Shown: positions 9,969 to 21,702 of the stretch, one piece after another
Numbering within the stretch: position 1 is the first letter of the stretch
Layout: the number at the start of each line of letters is the position of its first letter
From: Malus domestica
Lineage: Eukaryota; Streptophyta; Magnoliopsida; Rosales; Rosaceae
Direction: 5' to 3'
Length of the DNA stretch: 64,000 nucleotides
Assembly: GCF_042453785.1 (NCBI RefSeq)
Contig: NC_091677.1
Location: 29,017,501 to 29,081,500, forward strand
Notes under the pieces: generated by a model
Seen by the model: only the letters and a program-made list of their open reading frames with translations
What the model was told of the DNA's origin: nothing
The model's database searches: none
Made by a program: the position numbers and the translations under genes

Positions 9969-12900
9969 AGCCAGCCGTCAGGTTTGAATTTTCTATTGTA
10001 ATGTTGTGACGTGGCTTTATTAGCATCTTGTATTTCTTTTGAAAAAGAACCCCACTACGGCCCGCCCCTTTGGAATAGGATCCTCTTCGGATTCTTTTTG
10101 TAGGAATCCGAAAGTTCAATCAATTATATCTATTTATCGTATATCATGTAGTTAAAAATTATTTAAAATTTAAAATTGAATATAAATAATACCTAAAGAA
10201 AACTAACAGTAGAATATATACGATTAACAAATATAATTGATTAATTGTTCAAATTTCTACAGAGATGATCCGGAAAATATCTTTGTCCCTCCCGCCGCTT
10301 TTCCCCCATAAGCCTATTTTAAGGTGGTTATGATATGATTGTTTTTGTTGGTAACTTAAATGGTGAGGAAGATTTATTCTTCAAAAAGTTTCCTGGCCGT
10401 TCATAAAATTTCATATTTTTATATTATAACTTAATTCAAAAATTTTTGAAAAATTATTAATGAAATATGAGATATTTTGTCATCATTAATAAAATATGAG
10501 ATATTTTGTTATTGAATTCTAAAATATATTATGAAAATTGATGAAAAGAAATATTTTTTTTTATCTATTTATTATAATTTATTATTGACCACATTTTTTT
10601 TAAAATTTATTTGCAACAAAGATGAGTGATTTACAATATTAATGGTTCGACACAAATACAATTTCTGTAAACGCTCATGAAGCATTTTAAGGTAGAATTT
10701 CTCCTCATTTTTTGAGTGTCCAAGAATTATTTTACATATACTGTTGTTGTTTCTTAATCTTTCTTTGAAGATCATCTTTACAAAAAAATTAAAAAAAATC
10801 ATTTGACTCCAATTTTTTTTCAATCATCCAAATATATGGAACATAACGTAAGTGTAGATAATATTAAGTAACATATTATGATGAATTGTCTATTTATTTA
10901 ATACACATTTTTCAATTTGAATGATTATTTTTATAAATATAATTTTTAAATAATTATTAAAATTTTAAAGTGTTTAAATTTATAACATGAAAATACCTTA
11001 TTCGTGAAGGATAGAGGCACGCATGGTATTGTCAAGAGCAGTGGCAATTCTTTTCTGTTCCGGGCACCATGATATTCTCCACGTTTTTAGTTGGTTGTTG
11101 TGTAGCTATAATTGTCCATGTTTGTATTGATATTTTGGTCCTGCTTTCCCTTGACAAGGATAAAAAGGTTGTCTAAAAATTTCTGTATACAACTCCTCCA
11201 CGTCAAATAAGCAATCGAGTATTTTTAAACAAAAATGAAAAGGATCACCATCGAATATTGCCAGTTTCATCAATAATTCATCACTCACGAAATGCAAGTG
11301 GTTAAATTACTCACAGAAATTCGACCCACACGGTTCAATTGACATTGACACAAACTGATCATGATCTCTATGTCTATGATGATGAAGACTAGGGATGGGC
11401 AATGGTTGTGCGGGTGGGTAACCGCGGTTAATTTACCCATAACCGTTTATGCTTATACCCGTATAACCGTTTACCCGTTGGGTAATTGCCTAAAGTTATA
11501 CCCATACCCATAACCGTTTATAAACGGTTAACCATATTCATAACTGTATACCCATTTAACCGTAACCGTTTAATACTCGTTTACCCATTTATCATTTTTA
11601 ACCCGTTTATCTTTTTTTTTTATCATTACCCTTTTTTCAACCGTCTACATGTTTTTTAACAACTTGAAAATTAAAAAAAATTGTCATAAATTTTTTTTTT
11701 TGACAATTAAACACCGTTATAGGTACATTCATCATATATTTCCATATTTTTATTTTTTAAGTCCTTATACCATTCCAATAATTGAAATAATAGTTTACGG
11801 ACGATATTTTTAACTGTTACCAATGAAGGTAAATATAATATTTGCTAAGTATTATTGGGTTACAAAAATTGTTTAGAAGACATTTTTGTCAAAGCATTTC
11901 TGTCAATTTCACGGTTACCCGCAAGGAATTTAAATTAATTTGGCCAATTCCTTGATGATGAGAATCATCATTCCTGTAGTAGTGTTATTGACAGAATGAT
12001 CGATGAATTGCCCATTTAAATTTCGTGGGTAAACGGTTATACCCATAACCATTTATTTATCTAAACGGTTATTCATAACCATAACCGTTTAATTTAAATA
12101 GGCGGGTAACCATGGTTACCCATAACTAATGGGTATTTGCTCATCCCTAATGAAGACGATAATACATCGTAAATGGTTTCGTTTCAGTTATGGAGTGGAG
12201 GGGAGAACTATAGCTCCCTTGGCCTTTTCTTGGACATCATGTGGCCCTGTCAATGGTGCATATTCATTTGCCTCTGCCTCTCTATCTCTTATGAATATAC
12301 AAACTCTTTTTAATGTAGAACAAATGGCATAATGGATCAAGGATTGATCAAACGTCAGAAGACAAAAGGATGCAATGAGAATTTATCTTTTTAGCGTTCG
12401 AGCTCGGGCTCGTGATACATTTTTGGAAAGAAAATTTTATCTTTAAATTTAATTTCTTTAACGTAACCCTTTTTTATAATGTTGATATAAAAATTAATAT
12501 AAAATTATAAGATAACAGATGGTTTATAAAAAGCTTTACTTTAAGAGTCCCACTGATGTAAAATTTACGTAAACCTGTATTGCACCTCCCCATTTTGTCG
12601 AACAACGTTACACAGCTCCCCTTGAAAGCAAAGTTTCAACGGTTTTAATTAACACCGACAAGGAAACTAATTATATAAAACGCATCGTTTCTGGGGCCAA
12701 GGTCTGCTTCCTTCTGATTGCATTTGGTTTTGTGTCTCTGTACGAATTAACATTGACAACACAACAGCGTTGTTTTTTGGGCCAAGGTCTACTGTCTTCT
12801 GATTGCATTTATTTTGTCTCTTTAGGAGTTTTTTGACATTTGACCCTCTAGTCGTTCTAAAATTAACACCGTTAACTATTATATATTTACTAATTATAAA

Positions 12901-13030
12901 AATTAAAGAAAAATAAAAAAAACACAGTCAAATAAACACCGGACAACAACCTACTACAACCACCCCAGTCACCGCTGAAGCTCATCCTCACCACCGGCAA
13001 AGTTCCTTTCCTTTTTCTCTCTCTCCTCGA
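9969..13030. repeat. WSD1 upstream block B (tandem duplicate of block A)
   Basis: Collinear with block A from agccagccgtcagg onward. The differences are a 760-bp hAT insertion at 11390-12149 that A lacks, and a deletion relative to A between about 12430 and 12435, where A has about 590 bp more (8740-9330). Its right edge leads into the sequence upstream of the WSD1-like gene. Small ORFs such as minus 11297-11106 read well in B but are interrupted in A, so I do not call them genes. Confidence 0.8.
11390..12149. mobile_element. Non-autonomous hAT element, 760 bp, TSD ATGAAGAC
   Basis: Termini TAGGGATGGGCAA (left) and TAGGGATGAGCAA (right, reverse strand) are inverted repeats with one mismatch. 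The exact 8-bp duplication ATGAAGAC flanks it at 11382-11389 and 12150-12157. Block A has the single uninterrupted ATGAAGAC at 8462-8469, the empty site. The body is full of (c)ataaccgttta-type repeats in both orientations and has no transposase. A related minus-strand fragment is at 39180-39447. Confidence 0.92.
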
Positions 13031-13817
13031 TTTCTTTCTCTCTTGAATTCTCGCACTAGATCGTGATCCATTCATCCATCCAGTCAAACAACAAATGTTT
13101 TGTGGAGTTGGAAATTTGAGAATGGAAGATATAGTGAAGAATTCGATAGAGAAAGATCTCGAGGAGAGAGATAGAGAATGAACTTTGCGGTCGGCGAGGA
13201 TGAGCTTCAGCAGTGACTAAAGTGGTTGGAATCTTTCCTAAGCAGCAACAAGGAACGCAAATACGCCCATATTTTGTTGTTTCATTTTGTGAAACAGTAT
13301 CAGTGAAATGTTTTGCTGAAACACCCAATAAGAGGAACAAAATAACTATGATTGCAGAGCCATGCTGGAAAGAGGACTTGCGGAGGACATTGAGAATGGT
13401 GTTGTAAGCCTTAATTGGTTTGGAGGATGCATGTGAATTTGAACCATTCCTAAGCGACAACGAGGAATGCAAATACGACTTCGCCAACGAACTTTGTTTT
13501 CATCTAATTAAAAGTAAATATGGGCAATGATTTGTTCATATTCAGACCTTGATTTTCATCTTATTATTCCTTTGTGTCTCTTCTCGACAGTTTTTGGTTG
13601 CTGCGATTCAGCCTTACACATTTTTGGCTTATGGGTTTTTTTATCCAAGTCTGCGATTCAGTATTCTTTGCTCTTTGTTGTTGGGTAGTTGCCACTTTGA
13701 TACTACGTTATAGTGATATTTAGTAGGTGATAGGTCTTATGATCGATTTTTACTAAAGATGAATTTGAACAATATTATTACTAGCCCAGTATGATGCTAA
13801 CCCCACCCTCCCTAAAT
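13031..13817. other. Upstream region of the WSD1-like gene, no separate gene
   Basis: Shared with block C (57330-57641 then 60008-60500), so it was duplicated with the gene's 5' region. It contains ttttgctgaaacaccc at 13311-13326, the empty site of the solo LTR in block C. A 143-codon minus frame (13487-13056) overlaps here, but its block C counterpart (57731-57504) is half as long and its frame is not kept, so I do not annotate it. Confidence 0.6.
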
Positions 13818-13893
13818 AATTCACTTTACCCTTTATTTTGTCCTTATCATTAAAACTTAAAGTTTTCAAGCCCTTTTCATTAGTTTTCCTTAA
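13818..13893 (+). mobile_element. Partial copy of the 154-bp Mutator-like MITE upstream of WSD1
   Basis: The segment tcactttaccctttat... ttagttttcctt matches the right half of the repeats at 38532-38683, 56970-57123 and 60979-61135. It lies about 30 bp upstream of the TATA box, so it sits in the proximal promoter. The left half is absent. Confidence 0.7.
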
Positions 13894-13921
13894 ATAATAT
13901 CGTTTGATGGCCACTTTATTG

Positions 13922-13929
13922 TATAAATA
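13922..13929 (+). promoter_or_regulatory. TATA box of the WSD1-like gene
   Basis: TATAAATA lies 47 bp upstream of the ATG at 13969. The same box and its flanks (CATGGCCG, CATGCAAA, GATGAAAG) are conserved at 63124-63131 before exon 1 of the second WSD1-like gene, supporting a real core promoter. The 5' leader would be very short. Confidence 0.75.
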
Positions 13930-13968
13930 CATAGCCGATCATGCAAAATTGATGAAAGTTATATCAAG

Positions 13969-16900
13969 ATGGAAAATTGGGAAGAAGGACTGGAGCCAGT
14001 GAGCCCTACTGGCCACTATTTCAACAACTCTGTTTTATCAATATCAATTCTTGCTGTTTTGGAATATGAGATTCCAATTGATGACTCACAATTTCTGTCA
14101 TTGCTCGAGAACGTGTTCCTTCCTATCAACCCACGCTTCTCCTCTATCATGGTACGCTCTCTCTCTCTCTCTCATACTCTTTGTTTCCTTCCTTTTACTT
14201 ATTAAACAACTTTTCAAACGCAAATTTTGTTTGAAAAGTTTACTTGAAGGTTGGAGATTTATGTTAATTCTCACAATAAACTATCAAAGTGAGTCGAACT
14301 TAAGATTTATTATTTATAAGTAAAGGGTCCAACTACAATTTCTTGTTTTTTTTATCGGTTTCAATATTTTCCACAGGTGAGCATAGTTAGTTTATAGGGC
14401 AAACTACATTTCAAACTCTTTAGGTTTGGAGTGAATTTCAAACAAGGTCATGAAGGGATTTTTTTTAATACAATAATTCATACTAAACAATACAATTAGA
14501 TCGTGGTATTAAGTAATTACCCTATAATATATTAAAATTGGATCACTAGATGCCTTTAGTCGGTTTGATTGTTTGATCTTGTTCGATATTAAGAGAGACG
14601 AGTCATTAATCCACTCCTAACCACACTGATTTTGTCTCTACTTAACCACCAATTGGTAGGTGTTAAGTTTTATTACAAAAGGTCTCGGTAATATTAGGAG
14701 TAGAATCATACACTTATATGTTGTATTTTATTTTCTCCCATTGAATGATATCCCTAAGCTTGATAAAGTTTTAGATCTAAGCATTGTACTAGATCATTAT
14801 GGTAATATTGCATCATTATAGGACGTGGGCTAAATGTTTTTGAGCACGTTTGAAGTTTCGTTTGGAGTACTCTTTACATGATGTACTCTTTTTCATGAGC
14901 AGTAATTATTTAATTTGGAAACAGATTGAAAAAAATGGAAAGAAACAATGGAAAAGGGTTGAGGTGAAGCTTGAAGACCATGTTAAAACTCCAATCTTCC
15001 CTTCCAACTTGTCGAATGAATCATATGACGAGTATTTTGACGACTATTTGTCAAACGTAGCAACAAAAAGATTTCCACAAGATAAACCACTGTGGGAAAT
15101 TCATGTTATAAAGTACCCAACTAGCAATGCAGTTGGTAATGTAGTATTTAAGTTGCACCATGCGTTAGGTGATGGCTACTCACTCATGGGCGCTCTTCTC
15201 TCTTGTCTACAAAGGGCTGACAATCCTTCTCTTCCCCTAACTTTTCCTTCACGGAAGCCATCGAAACCGAAGAATGAAAATGTTATGACCAAAACTTTCT
15301 CATCCTTGTTGAACACCATATCCGATATTTGGTGGGGCATTTCAAAGAGCATCACTGGGGAAGATGATCGATCACCAATAAAATCCTCGAACAATGAACT
15401 TGAGTTCACTCCAATTACAGTATCAACTATGACGATCTCTCTTGATCACATCAAATTAATTAAGAGCAGGCTTGAAGTGGTAAGTCTCAGGTTTTCTCTG
15501 TGATATTTTGGTAAAAAATAGAATGAAATACACACACAAAACGCAAATCACCAAACACCATATTTTCAAATTCGTAAAACATTGTAACACAGTTAACTTA
15601 TTTACTATCACAGACGATAAATGACGTTCTTACTGGGATGGTCTTTCTTGGCTCCCGGCTATATATGCAAGAGATGAACCAAACCTCAAGGGAAGTGCAT
15701 AGCACATCATTGGTTTTACTAAATACAAGGATCATGGCGAATTATACGTCGATTGAAGAAATGGTCAAACCCGATAGCAAGAGTCCATGGGGAAACCATT
15801 TTACATTTTTGCATGTTCCCATTCCCAAGTTGACTGAATTCTCAAATGTGCTTGACTTCATCTGGAAGACACATAAAATAATCAAGCAGAAAAGAAATTC
15901 TTCAGCTATTTATTTGACTAGTGGGCTATTGAGGATGCTGAACAAGTTTGGAGGCCACGAGGTTAGTAAATAATGATTCATTTGGTACACATAATTGGAT
16001 TGAAATGGAGAATTTTTAAATTTTAATCTATTGAAGGTGGATGTTAATGATTTTCATTTGGAATGAATCAGAACAGGATTAACTATGAAGAAAATTCATC
16101 CCTTAACATATTTTTAATTTAATGAGTAATCTATCTTTAATTCCCTCAATCAGAACAGGATTAGAATGAACAAATTTTCTTCATGAGTAATCTATCTTCA
16201 ATTCCCTCAATTAGAATGAACAAAATTCATCTTTTAACGTACTTTTAATTTGATATTCGTTTCATCTAATCATGTGCACCAAACCAGCATACGAAAATGC
16301 ATATGATATTTCACATATACAACATTTATCTAAAAATTATAAGGCTACTGGTGGTGCAGGCAGCATCAAGATACGTCCGTACCACATTAAAGAACTCGAG
16401 CGTGGTGATCACAAGTATGATTGGCCCAGTGGAAAAAATGTCCTTGGCAAACCAACCAATCAAAGGGTTGTACTTTTTGGTAGTTGGGACACCTGAGGTA
16501 AACCAGATATTACTATATGAGTATGTTAGGGAGACTAAATTTTTTGACAAAATTTTAAAAATTAACAGACATGAAAGTTGATGATTGGTTTATTACTTAA
16601 ACATTGATAAACATGCTTATTCTTTTTGGTGACACATCATTTAGTTTGTAAATTGAGTCTTCAAATTTAATCTCCCTAACATTACCCTTACTATATCATG
16701 CACACACGTACGGTCTCAAAAGTTTTGGAAACAATAATATTCATCGTCCATTTCTGTAATCAGATACATAATAAATTAAGGTTTGGTTTATTAACAAGGG
16801 CTGTGTGGTGTTTCTGTGATTGTCTTGTTCGTTTTAGGCTCTTCTAGTTGCATTTCAGAAAATGATATTCGAAGAACTGTTTTGCAAAATGAAAACAACA

Positions 16901-17286
16901 AATAAAACTTTGCATTTTTTTATGATGAGTTTGCATCTTCATTGAGTAAATGAATTTATTGATTTTTATCTATATATATATGTGAGGTATGTTTTCGTAA
17001 TGATAGTAGACATATATTAGACATACATGTATATATATATATAGATATACATGTATGTATATCTATAGATATATATATAGGTAACACAATTTACATGGAC
17101 CTGCAGGAACTTGACATATCAATCGTAAGTTATATGGGAAAGGTGAAGCTTGCCTTCACAGTGAAAAAAGGCATCATAGATCCACAAAAGTTGAAGTTGT
17201 GTATGGAAAACGCCCTCAATATGATATCCAACGCCGCAGACAAAAATTCTATGCAAAATAGCGCTGAAGAACAGTCACACATTTGA
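13969..17286 (+). CDS. WSD1-like: WSD1-like wax ester synthase/diacylglycerol O-acyltransferase (5 exons, intact)
   Basis: Exons I infer: 13969-14151, 14925-15479, 15614-15961, 16360-16497 and 17107-17286. All introns are phase 0 with GT...AG ends, giving 467 codons, the usual family length. WSD1-type enzymes esterify acyl-CoA with fatty alcohol (wax ester) or diacylglycerol, normally at the ER, in cuticular wax formation. Landmarks: N-terminal EPVSPTGHYFN; PLWE at residues 116-119; catalytic HHALGDG (HHxxxDG) at 139-145; TINDV at 247-251; the C-terminal DUF1298-type part spans exons 3-5 (GNHFTFLHVPIP, MIGPVEKM, GLYFLVVGTPE, SIVSYMGKVKLAF). The stop is TGA at 17284-17286. No stop or frameshift interrupts the spliced frame. 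Intron 4 holds a MITE and a TA-rich palindromic tract. Related fragments at 17803, 55106 and 63197 show a local array. Substrate preference cannot be told from sequence. Confidence 0.9.
14152..14924 (+). other. WSD1-like intron 1
   Basis: A 773-bp intron, donor GTACGC directly followed by a (CT)n tract and acceptor GGAAACAG. The second gene at 63197 has the same donor and CT tract, so the tract predates the duplication. The acceptor region is also retained in the fragment at 17803-18008 (GGAAATAG). Confidence 0.8.
16521..16686. mobile_element. MITE in WSD1-like intron 4
   Basis: Termini GTTAGGGAGACTAAATTT and, reversed, GTTAGGGAGATTAAATTT bracket about 160 bp just after the exon 4 donor at 16498. 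Same family as 9211-9369 and 56022-56176. It stays well clear of the exon 5 acceptor at 17106. A target duplication is not clear: only AT is shared. Confidence 0.7.
16970..17082. repeat. TA-rich palindromic microsatellite in intron 4
   Basis: Runs of TA and ATAG units with several short palindromes such as acatgtatatatatat and tatacatgtatgtata end about 20 bp before the exon 5 acceptor. Such tracts are unstable and can fold; they could influence splicing or be inert. Confidence 0.8.
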
Positions 17287-17802
17287 AACTCTACCAAAAC
17301 CGCAGATCTAAAAAATTCATCGTCGGCAGGACTCTTGCTCTAGCTTAAGGCTGGTGGCAGCCTTCTCATCCTTCCCCTCACCTCCTCTTTCTTGTTCTTA
17401 TGGATTGCTCAAATTTATTTCGTTTTAGTATTTCGTCAATAAGTGCCTCCTTAGTCAGGTTACTTGTGAGTCTCTCCTAGTAAGTATCTTAGTTTTAAGA
17501 TGATGTGCTCTCGGCCCCTCTTGGGTCTACTACGCATTTTTTGTAGCTTTGCTAATGGTGTTGAGCATAAAATTCAAGCTAGTATGGACACCAGTTGGTT
17601 TGTTGTCAATTCCTTTTCAGAGTTGACGTTGCTTGTTGTCAAAGAGTGTGCTCGTTATATTGCAGTTTGGGCAAAGCCACACAAACACACTGTCATATAT
17701 TAATCAAATACCGAACTAAATGCACGAGTATATTTTGTCTATAATATGCTATTGTCAGTAAAATAAAAAGGACATGCCGCAAAATCGTATGCTATTTCAA
17801 AA
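17287..17802. other. 3' flank of WSD1-like gene, no separate gene
   Basis: Expected to hold the 3' UTR. An AATAAA lies at about 17762-17767, far for a poly(A) signal; no nearer canonical hexamer stands out. The 67-codon frame at 17500-17703 has no recognisable features. Confidence 0.5.
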
Positions 17803-18008
17803 CTTGATAAGTTTTAGACCAAGTATTGTACAACATCCAAGTACTAGGGACATTTGAAGTTTCTTTTGAAGTACTCTTCACATTATTCATTCCTTAAACA
17901 ATTCAATAATTATTTAATTTGGAAATAGATTGAAAATAATGGAAAGAAACGGTGGAAATTAAAAGGTTGAAGTGAAGCTGGAAGACCATGTTATAACTCA
18001 AATCTTTC
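17803..18008 (+). pseudogene. WSD1 fragment: intron 1 end plus start of exon 2
   Basis: Aligns with 14766-15005 of the intact gene: a stretch upstream, the acceptor-like GGAAATAG, then ATTGAAAATAATGG..., matching exon 2 for about 75 bp. An insertion near 17957 (aaattaaaag against aaaaggg) breaks the frame. The match stops at ctttcctta, exactly where a CACTA-like end begins. No exon 1 or later exons of this copy are found next to it. Confidence 0.8.
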
Positions 18009-18490
18009 CTTACTACTAGAAATTTCCACTTTGCCGATAAAATTAGTTTGTGGGCAAAAGTCAAAAATCGTCGGCAAAGAGCCATTTCCAACGAATAATT
18101 TTGTCAGCCATTTTGTCGCAAAAAGCATGTCGCGCAAGATCTTTCTGGACGAATCTTGATAATTCGTCGGCACATTTTTAGGGCGACAAATCTCAACCGT
18201 CAAACTAACACGTCACCAAAAAAATGTTGCGGCAAAATATTTTGTCGGCACAAGTTGTTTTTTCACGATGAAGTTATTTGTCGGCTTCATGATCTTGTTG
18301 CAACGAAACATTTGTCAGCTGAGTAATGTTGTGGCAACAAAATGGTTTTTCAGTTGCGAAGTCCTATGCCAATAAATTGGTTTGTCAGCTCAAATTACTT
18401 GTGTAGGCAAAATAGTTGATCAGTTGAATCTTTTGTGAACAAAAACATTTGTCCGCTTATTATTTTTGTGCCGACAAAACGACGTGTCAA
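18005..18490 (+). mobile_element. CACTA-like element terminus with subterminal repeats
   Basis: The segment TACTACTAGAAATTT (first base C to T relative to a CACTA end) begins where the WSD1 fragment is cut. It is followed by many copies in both forms of TTTGTCGGC/TTTGTCAGC (about 18060, 18245, 18278, 18312, 18383), typical of subterminal repeats. I could not find the opposite terminus (ctagtagtg form) in the window, so this is a fragment or its far end was lost. Confidence 0.55.
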
Positions 18491-19883
18491 GTCTAATATT
18501 TTCTGATTTTTATTCGCATTTTGTTTTTCTAATAATATGTTTAACCATCACAAACAAGCAAGCTTTTGACATGAAAGCTTAAGAGCTTGAGAAGGAGTGT
18601 GAACGAAGAATTAATGTAGGAACAACACAAAAATTCATGTAATATAAACTAACGTAAGGTTCACAATTCGGTTCAGTTACAAAATACAAAAATATTTAGG
18701 TTTTCATTTCGACACTACTATAATATAGATAAAATATCCTCAAACATCATCATTCTCATTATAGTCCTCATCACGTTGATATGTTGCATTATGAAATCCA
18801 GGAACGGGTGAGGATCGTCATGAAATATTTCAGTATCAAACAACTGTAAAAGAAGGGCAAGTTAAAAAACTTGATTAGAAAACATTAAGGGTGCTAAATA
18901 TCATTTACATTACGGAAACGCATGGCCACACCAGAGTGATATTTCTAAACAAATAACTTATGAAACCATCAATGTGTAAACAAAAAGATAAAGACATCTT
19001 CTAATCAAGTTAAATCACCAATGCCATGCAGCATCACAACCTAGCAAAATTACATGTTTAATAGATACCATGTAATAATCAAGTTGGCATCAACTGCTTA
19101 TATGTCTTTCATCACTGTAAACAACAAAAACTTTATAAATAGCAAAGCAACATGATTCTCACACTCTGGAAACAAGGCAGCATGATCATCTGGTCTTTAT
19201 TACATGTCATATAAGAAAGTAGAGATATGACATATTGAGTTTTTTCTTTGTTATTTTCTACTTTACTACTTTTTAAATGTCATTATGTTACTAAGTTATC
19301 TTGTAAATGCAATTCAATATTTTCTGTGCCTGTGAAGTGTGCATTTTTGTAGCATTTATTGGGTTTGGAATCTGGATGGAGATTGCAACGGCAGAGTTTT
19401 CGGGATTAGCAATTGATATAACCATATATGCATTTACATACCCTTTAGTTTAGATCTTGTTATGTTTTTGAGTGAATATAGCTTGTTTCACTTAGTTTTA
19501 TGTTTTTCTTAGGTTTAAAGAGTGAAGATGAAGAAAGTAGAAAACATAGTACCTTTTCGATTGAAATGAGTTTAGTATCCTGGAAGCAGGAACTGTTTGT
19601 GCAGATCAGCCAACTTTACAAAACTGTACTTAACCTTAGAATGAACCAGGTGCTAAGCCTTATACCATTGGAATGATATAGAAGTTATCATTTAGAAGAA
19701 TTTTACGGTTCATCATTCCGAGTTTTCTAGAAGACATTATAGCAATTTTCGTACAGGACGTTTGTCAGCCAAGCTTACGCGGGATTTGCAAGGTGATTTT
19801 GAATTTACAAGTTTTAATTAAAGAAAACGTGCAGCACAAAAGGAGAGCTTCTATAAGAGTTTAAGACTATCTTAAAGGGTTTA
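18491..19883. other. No gene recognised
   Basis: AT-rich sequence with no credible ORF. A short stretch near 18970-19015 (gtgtaaacaaaaagataaagacatc) resembles 29813-29845 on the other side of the Tat element. It is otherwise unclassified. Confidence 0.5.
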
Positions 19884-19888
19884 GAATT

Positions 19889-21228
19889 TGTTCGCGTCAG
19901 GAATTTCCGTCGGGGATGTTTCCTGGCCGACGAGCACACAGCTCCCTTGGAGGTTGGCGCCGGTTGAGGGCTGTTGTCGGGCTTCTGCTTCACTGTCAGG
20001 CAAGTCTCGTCGGGCAAGTCTTGTCGGGCAAGACTCTTCGGGCAAGGCTGAAAGAGAAGGACATAGTTAACTTTGAGAGGTGCCTTTGTGGGGCCTTAGG
20101 TGTAGGCCTTGAGGCTTCCCATCAGAGTTCATTCTTATATTCAAACTCTCTAGATCGCAGAACGGAATGAATCCAAATGGATGCCTTTGTGGGGCTTTAG
20201 GTGTAGGCCTTGAGGCTTTCCATCAGAATCCATTCCATGCTCAAGCGTTCTGTGGTAATCATAATATAATAGAAATAAAACTAGAGGGTAGGTCGATTAC
20301 TTGCGCCCCAAGTAACTTCGGACTTCTCGTTTATCAAGGACTGTCGTGGATGGGTTAAGTCCACATAAGGTTCTTTTTTATGCCTTGAGGCCAAGGACTT
20401 TTAACTGATCAGATTTACATGCCCGAGGGCTTAGGACTTGGATCTGGTTTGAACACTGAAGATATATTCAAATCGGATTCAAGTACTGAGAAAGCCTTTT
20501 AATAGTCATATTGCTAGAAATAACTTGCATATAACTGGAAGTATACAACATATTGTTAGGCTTAATGAATGCAAAGACAAAAACAAAGCAAAGAAGGTCG
20601 GGCAAGGTTAAACCTTATCAGGTAAGGCTGCTCGTCTTGTAGGTTCCTATCTTTGTAGTTTTGTCAAGGATCTGAAAGCTTAGAGGGATAGAGAGAGAGA
20701 TTACAAAAGATGAATCGATACTACAACAAGGTTGAACAGGGTAGCAGAGCTATTACAAAGGGTTGAAGGGAGGGTTATCCCACGAGGGATGAAGGCTTGT
20801 CCCGAGAGGGATGAAGGCTGACTACAGCTTTGTTTTGAAGGCAAATCTGGCTTTGAGCAGAGTTTGTGCTTGCATTTGTTTGTTTGATTGAGTGTCCTTA
20901 TTCCTGGTTTCTCTTTCTTCTTATATAGACAACTCGGCTTGGCCTTCTGTAGCAGCAGCCTTGCCCGAATGCGGTTTGAGGATGATGACTCATCAGCTTT
21001 TTTTTACATGTACTGCCATCATAAAGTGCTTTATGGGCTGTGTAGCTGATCAGTCTATACCACTTGGCCTTTAGGTAGGTAAGCAAGTGGTCATCATGAG
21101 CTGCACCAAGTCAGAAAAGGCCATTTCTGCCTTCTGGGCTTTGACTGGGCTTCGGTTGTCTTCCCTTTCGGGCCTCCTTTTGGGCCAGCTCCTTCCTTGA
21201 GCCCAAAGTTCAAGTTTTGATCCAAACA
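19889..21228 (-). repeat. 3' LTR of the Tat element (1,340 bp)
   Basis: Over the last 989 bp it matches the 5' LTR base for base except for roughly ten substitutions. It holds two copies (from 20078 and 20180) of a repeat beginning GGTGCCTTTGTGGGGCC. It is 317 bp shorter than the 5' LTR, explained by loss of a 321-bp interval between repeat copies plus a 4-bp gain in the GGGCAAGTC cluster near 20000. Confidence 0.95.
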
Positions 21229-21240
21229 GTGCCCCCTTCA
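21229..21240 (-). promoter_or_regulatory. Polypurine tract of the Tat element
   Basis: On the minus strand TGAAGGGGGCAC directly precedes the 3' LTR start TGTTTGGATC. This is the expected plus-strand DNA primer site for reverse transcription. Confidence 0.85.
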
Positions 21241-21395
21241 ATCAATGCTAAAGTTGGAATCCCAGGCGCTATCATTGATTGAATATCCGCATGCATGTAT
21301 CTCAATCTTTTGGAACTTCGTGTTTTCTAGACAGGATGAAGGCAACCCCGTGCCCCTTTCTCTTCTCACGACCTTTGAACTATCCTTTGGGGCTC

Positions 21396-21403
21396 TATAA
21401 ATT
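21396..21403 (+). promoter_or_regulatory. TATA box before the antisense ORF
   Basis: TATAAATT in the context ggctctataaattctag, about 30 bp before a plausible start region and 84 bp before the ATG at 21487. Position and spacing suit a plant core promoter facing away from the 3' LTR. Confidence 0.45.
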
Positions 21404-21486
21404 CTAGCTCGGAATTTCTTCTGTCAAGCCATCAAATCCTCTTCAACATTCTCTTCCATCTTCCTCGAGCGTTCAGAAACTAAGCA

Positions 21487-21702
21487 ATGGGTTCCTTAGG
21501 CTTTGAGTGGGGTTTCCTAAAACTCCCTTTCCGTGAGAAAAAGGGCTTTCATCAAAAGATTGTTATCTCCAACACCTTTGGTCGAACACCCCGCTATCTC
21601 CAACATCCTTGGTCAGGCGATTTCCTCTCGAAGGCTTGTCTTCCTGCTTGTTGCGGTGATAAGTCGGGCTTGACCATCACCTACGGTGATGGTTCTGTCT
21701 GA
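21487..21702 (+). CDS. Antisense ORF between integrase and 3' LTR of the Tat element
   Basis: A 71-codon frame beginning MGSLGFEWGFLKLPF and rich in Cys/Pro/Gly at its end, on the strand opposite to the retrotransposon genes. A TATA box (TATAAATT, 21396-21403) lies about 90 bp upstream, and a leader with CTTCCTCGAGCG precedes the ATG. Tat-lineage elements are known to carry extra antisense ORFs in this position, function unknown. I recognise no domain. The ORF could be translated from its own transcript, converging on the integrase end. Confidence 0.42.
   Translation: MGSLGFEWGFLKLPFREKKGFHQKIVISNTFGRTPRYLQHPWSGDFLSKACLPACCGDKSGLTITYGDGSV

Noticed and set aside
11106..11297. 63-codon minus frame with protein-like composition in block B
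   Set aside because: The block A counterpart (near 8200-8390) has an insertion and a stop, so the frame is not maintained.
13056..13487. 143-codon minus-strand frame with a hydrophobic stretch upstream of the WSD1-like gene
   Set aside because: The paralogous region at 57504-57731 does not keep the frame beyond 75 codons, and no domain is recognisable.
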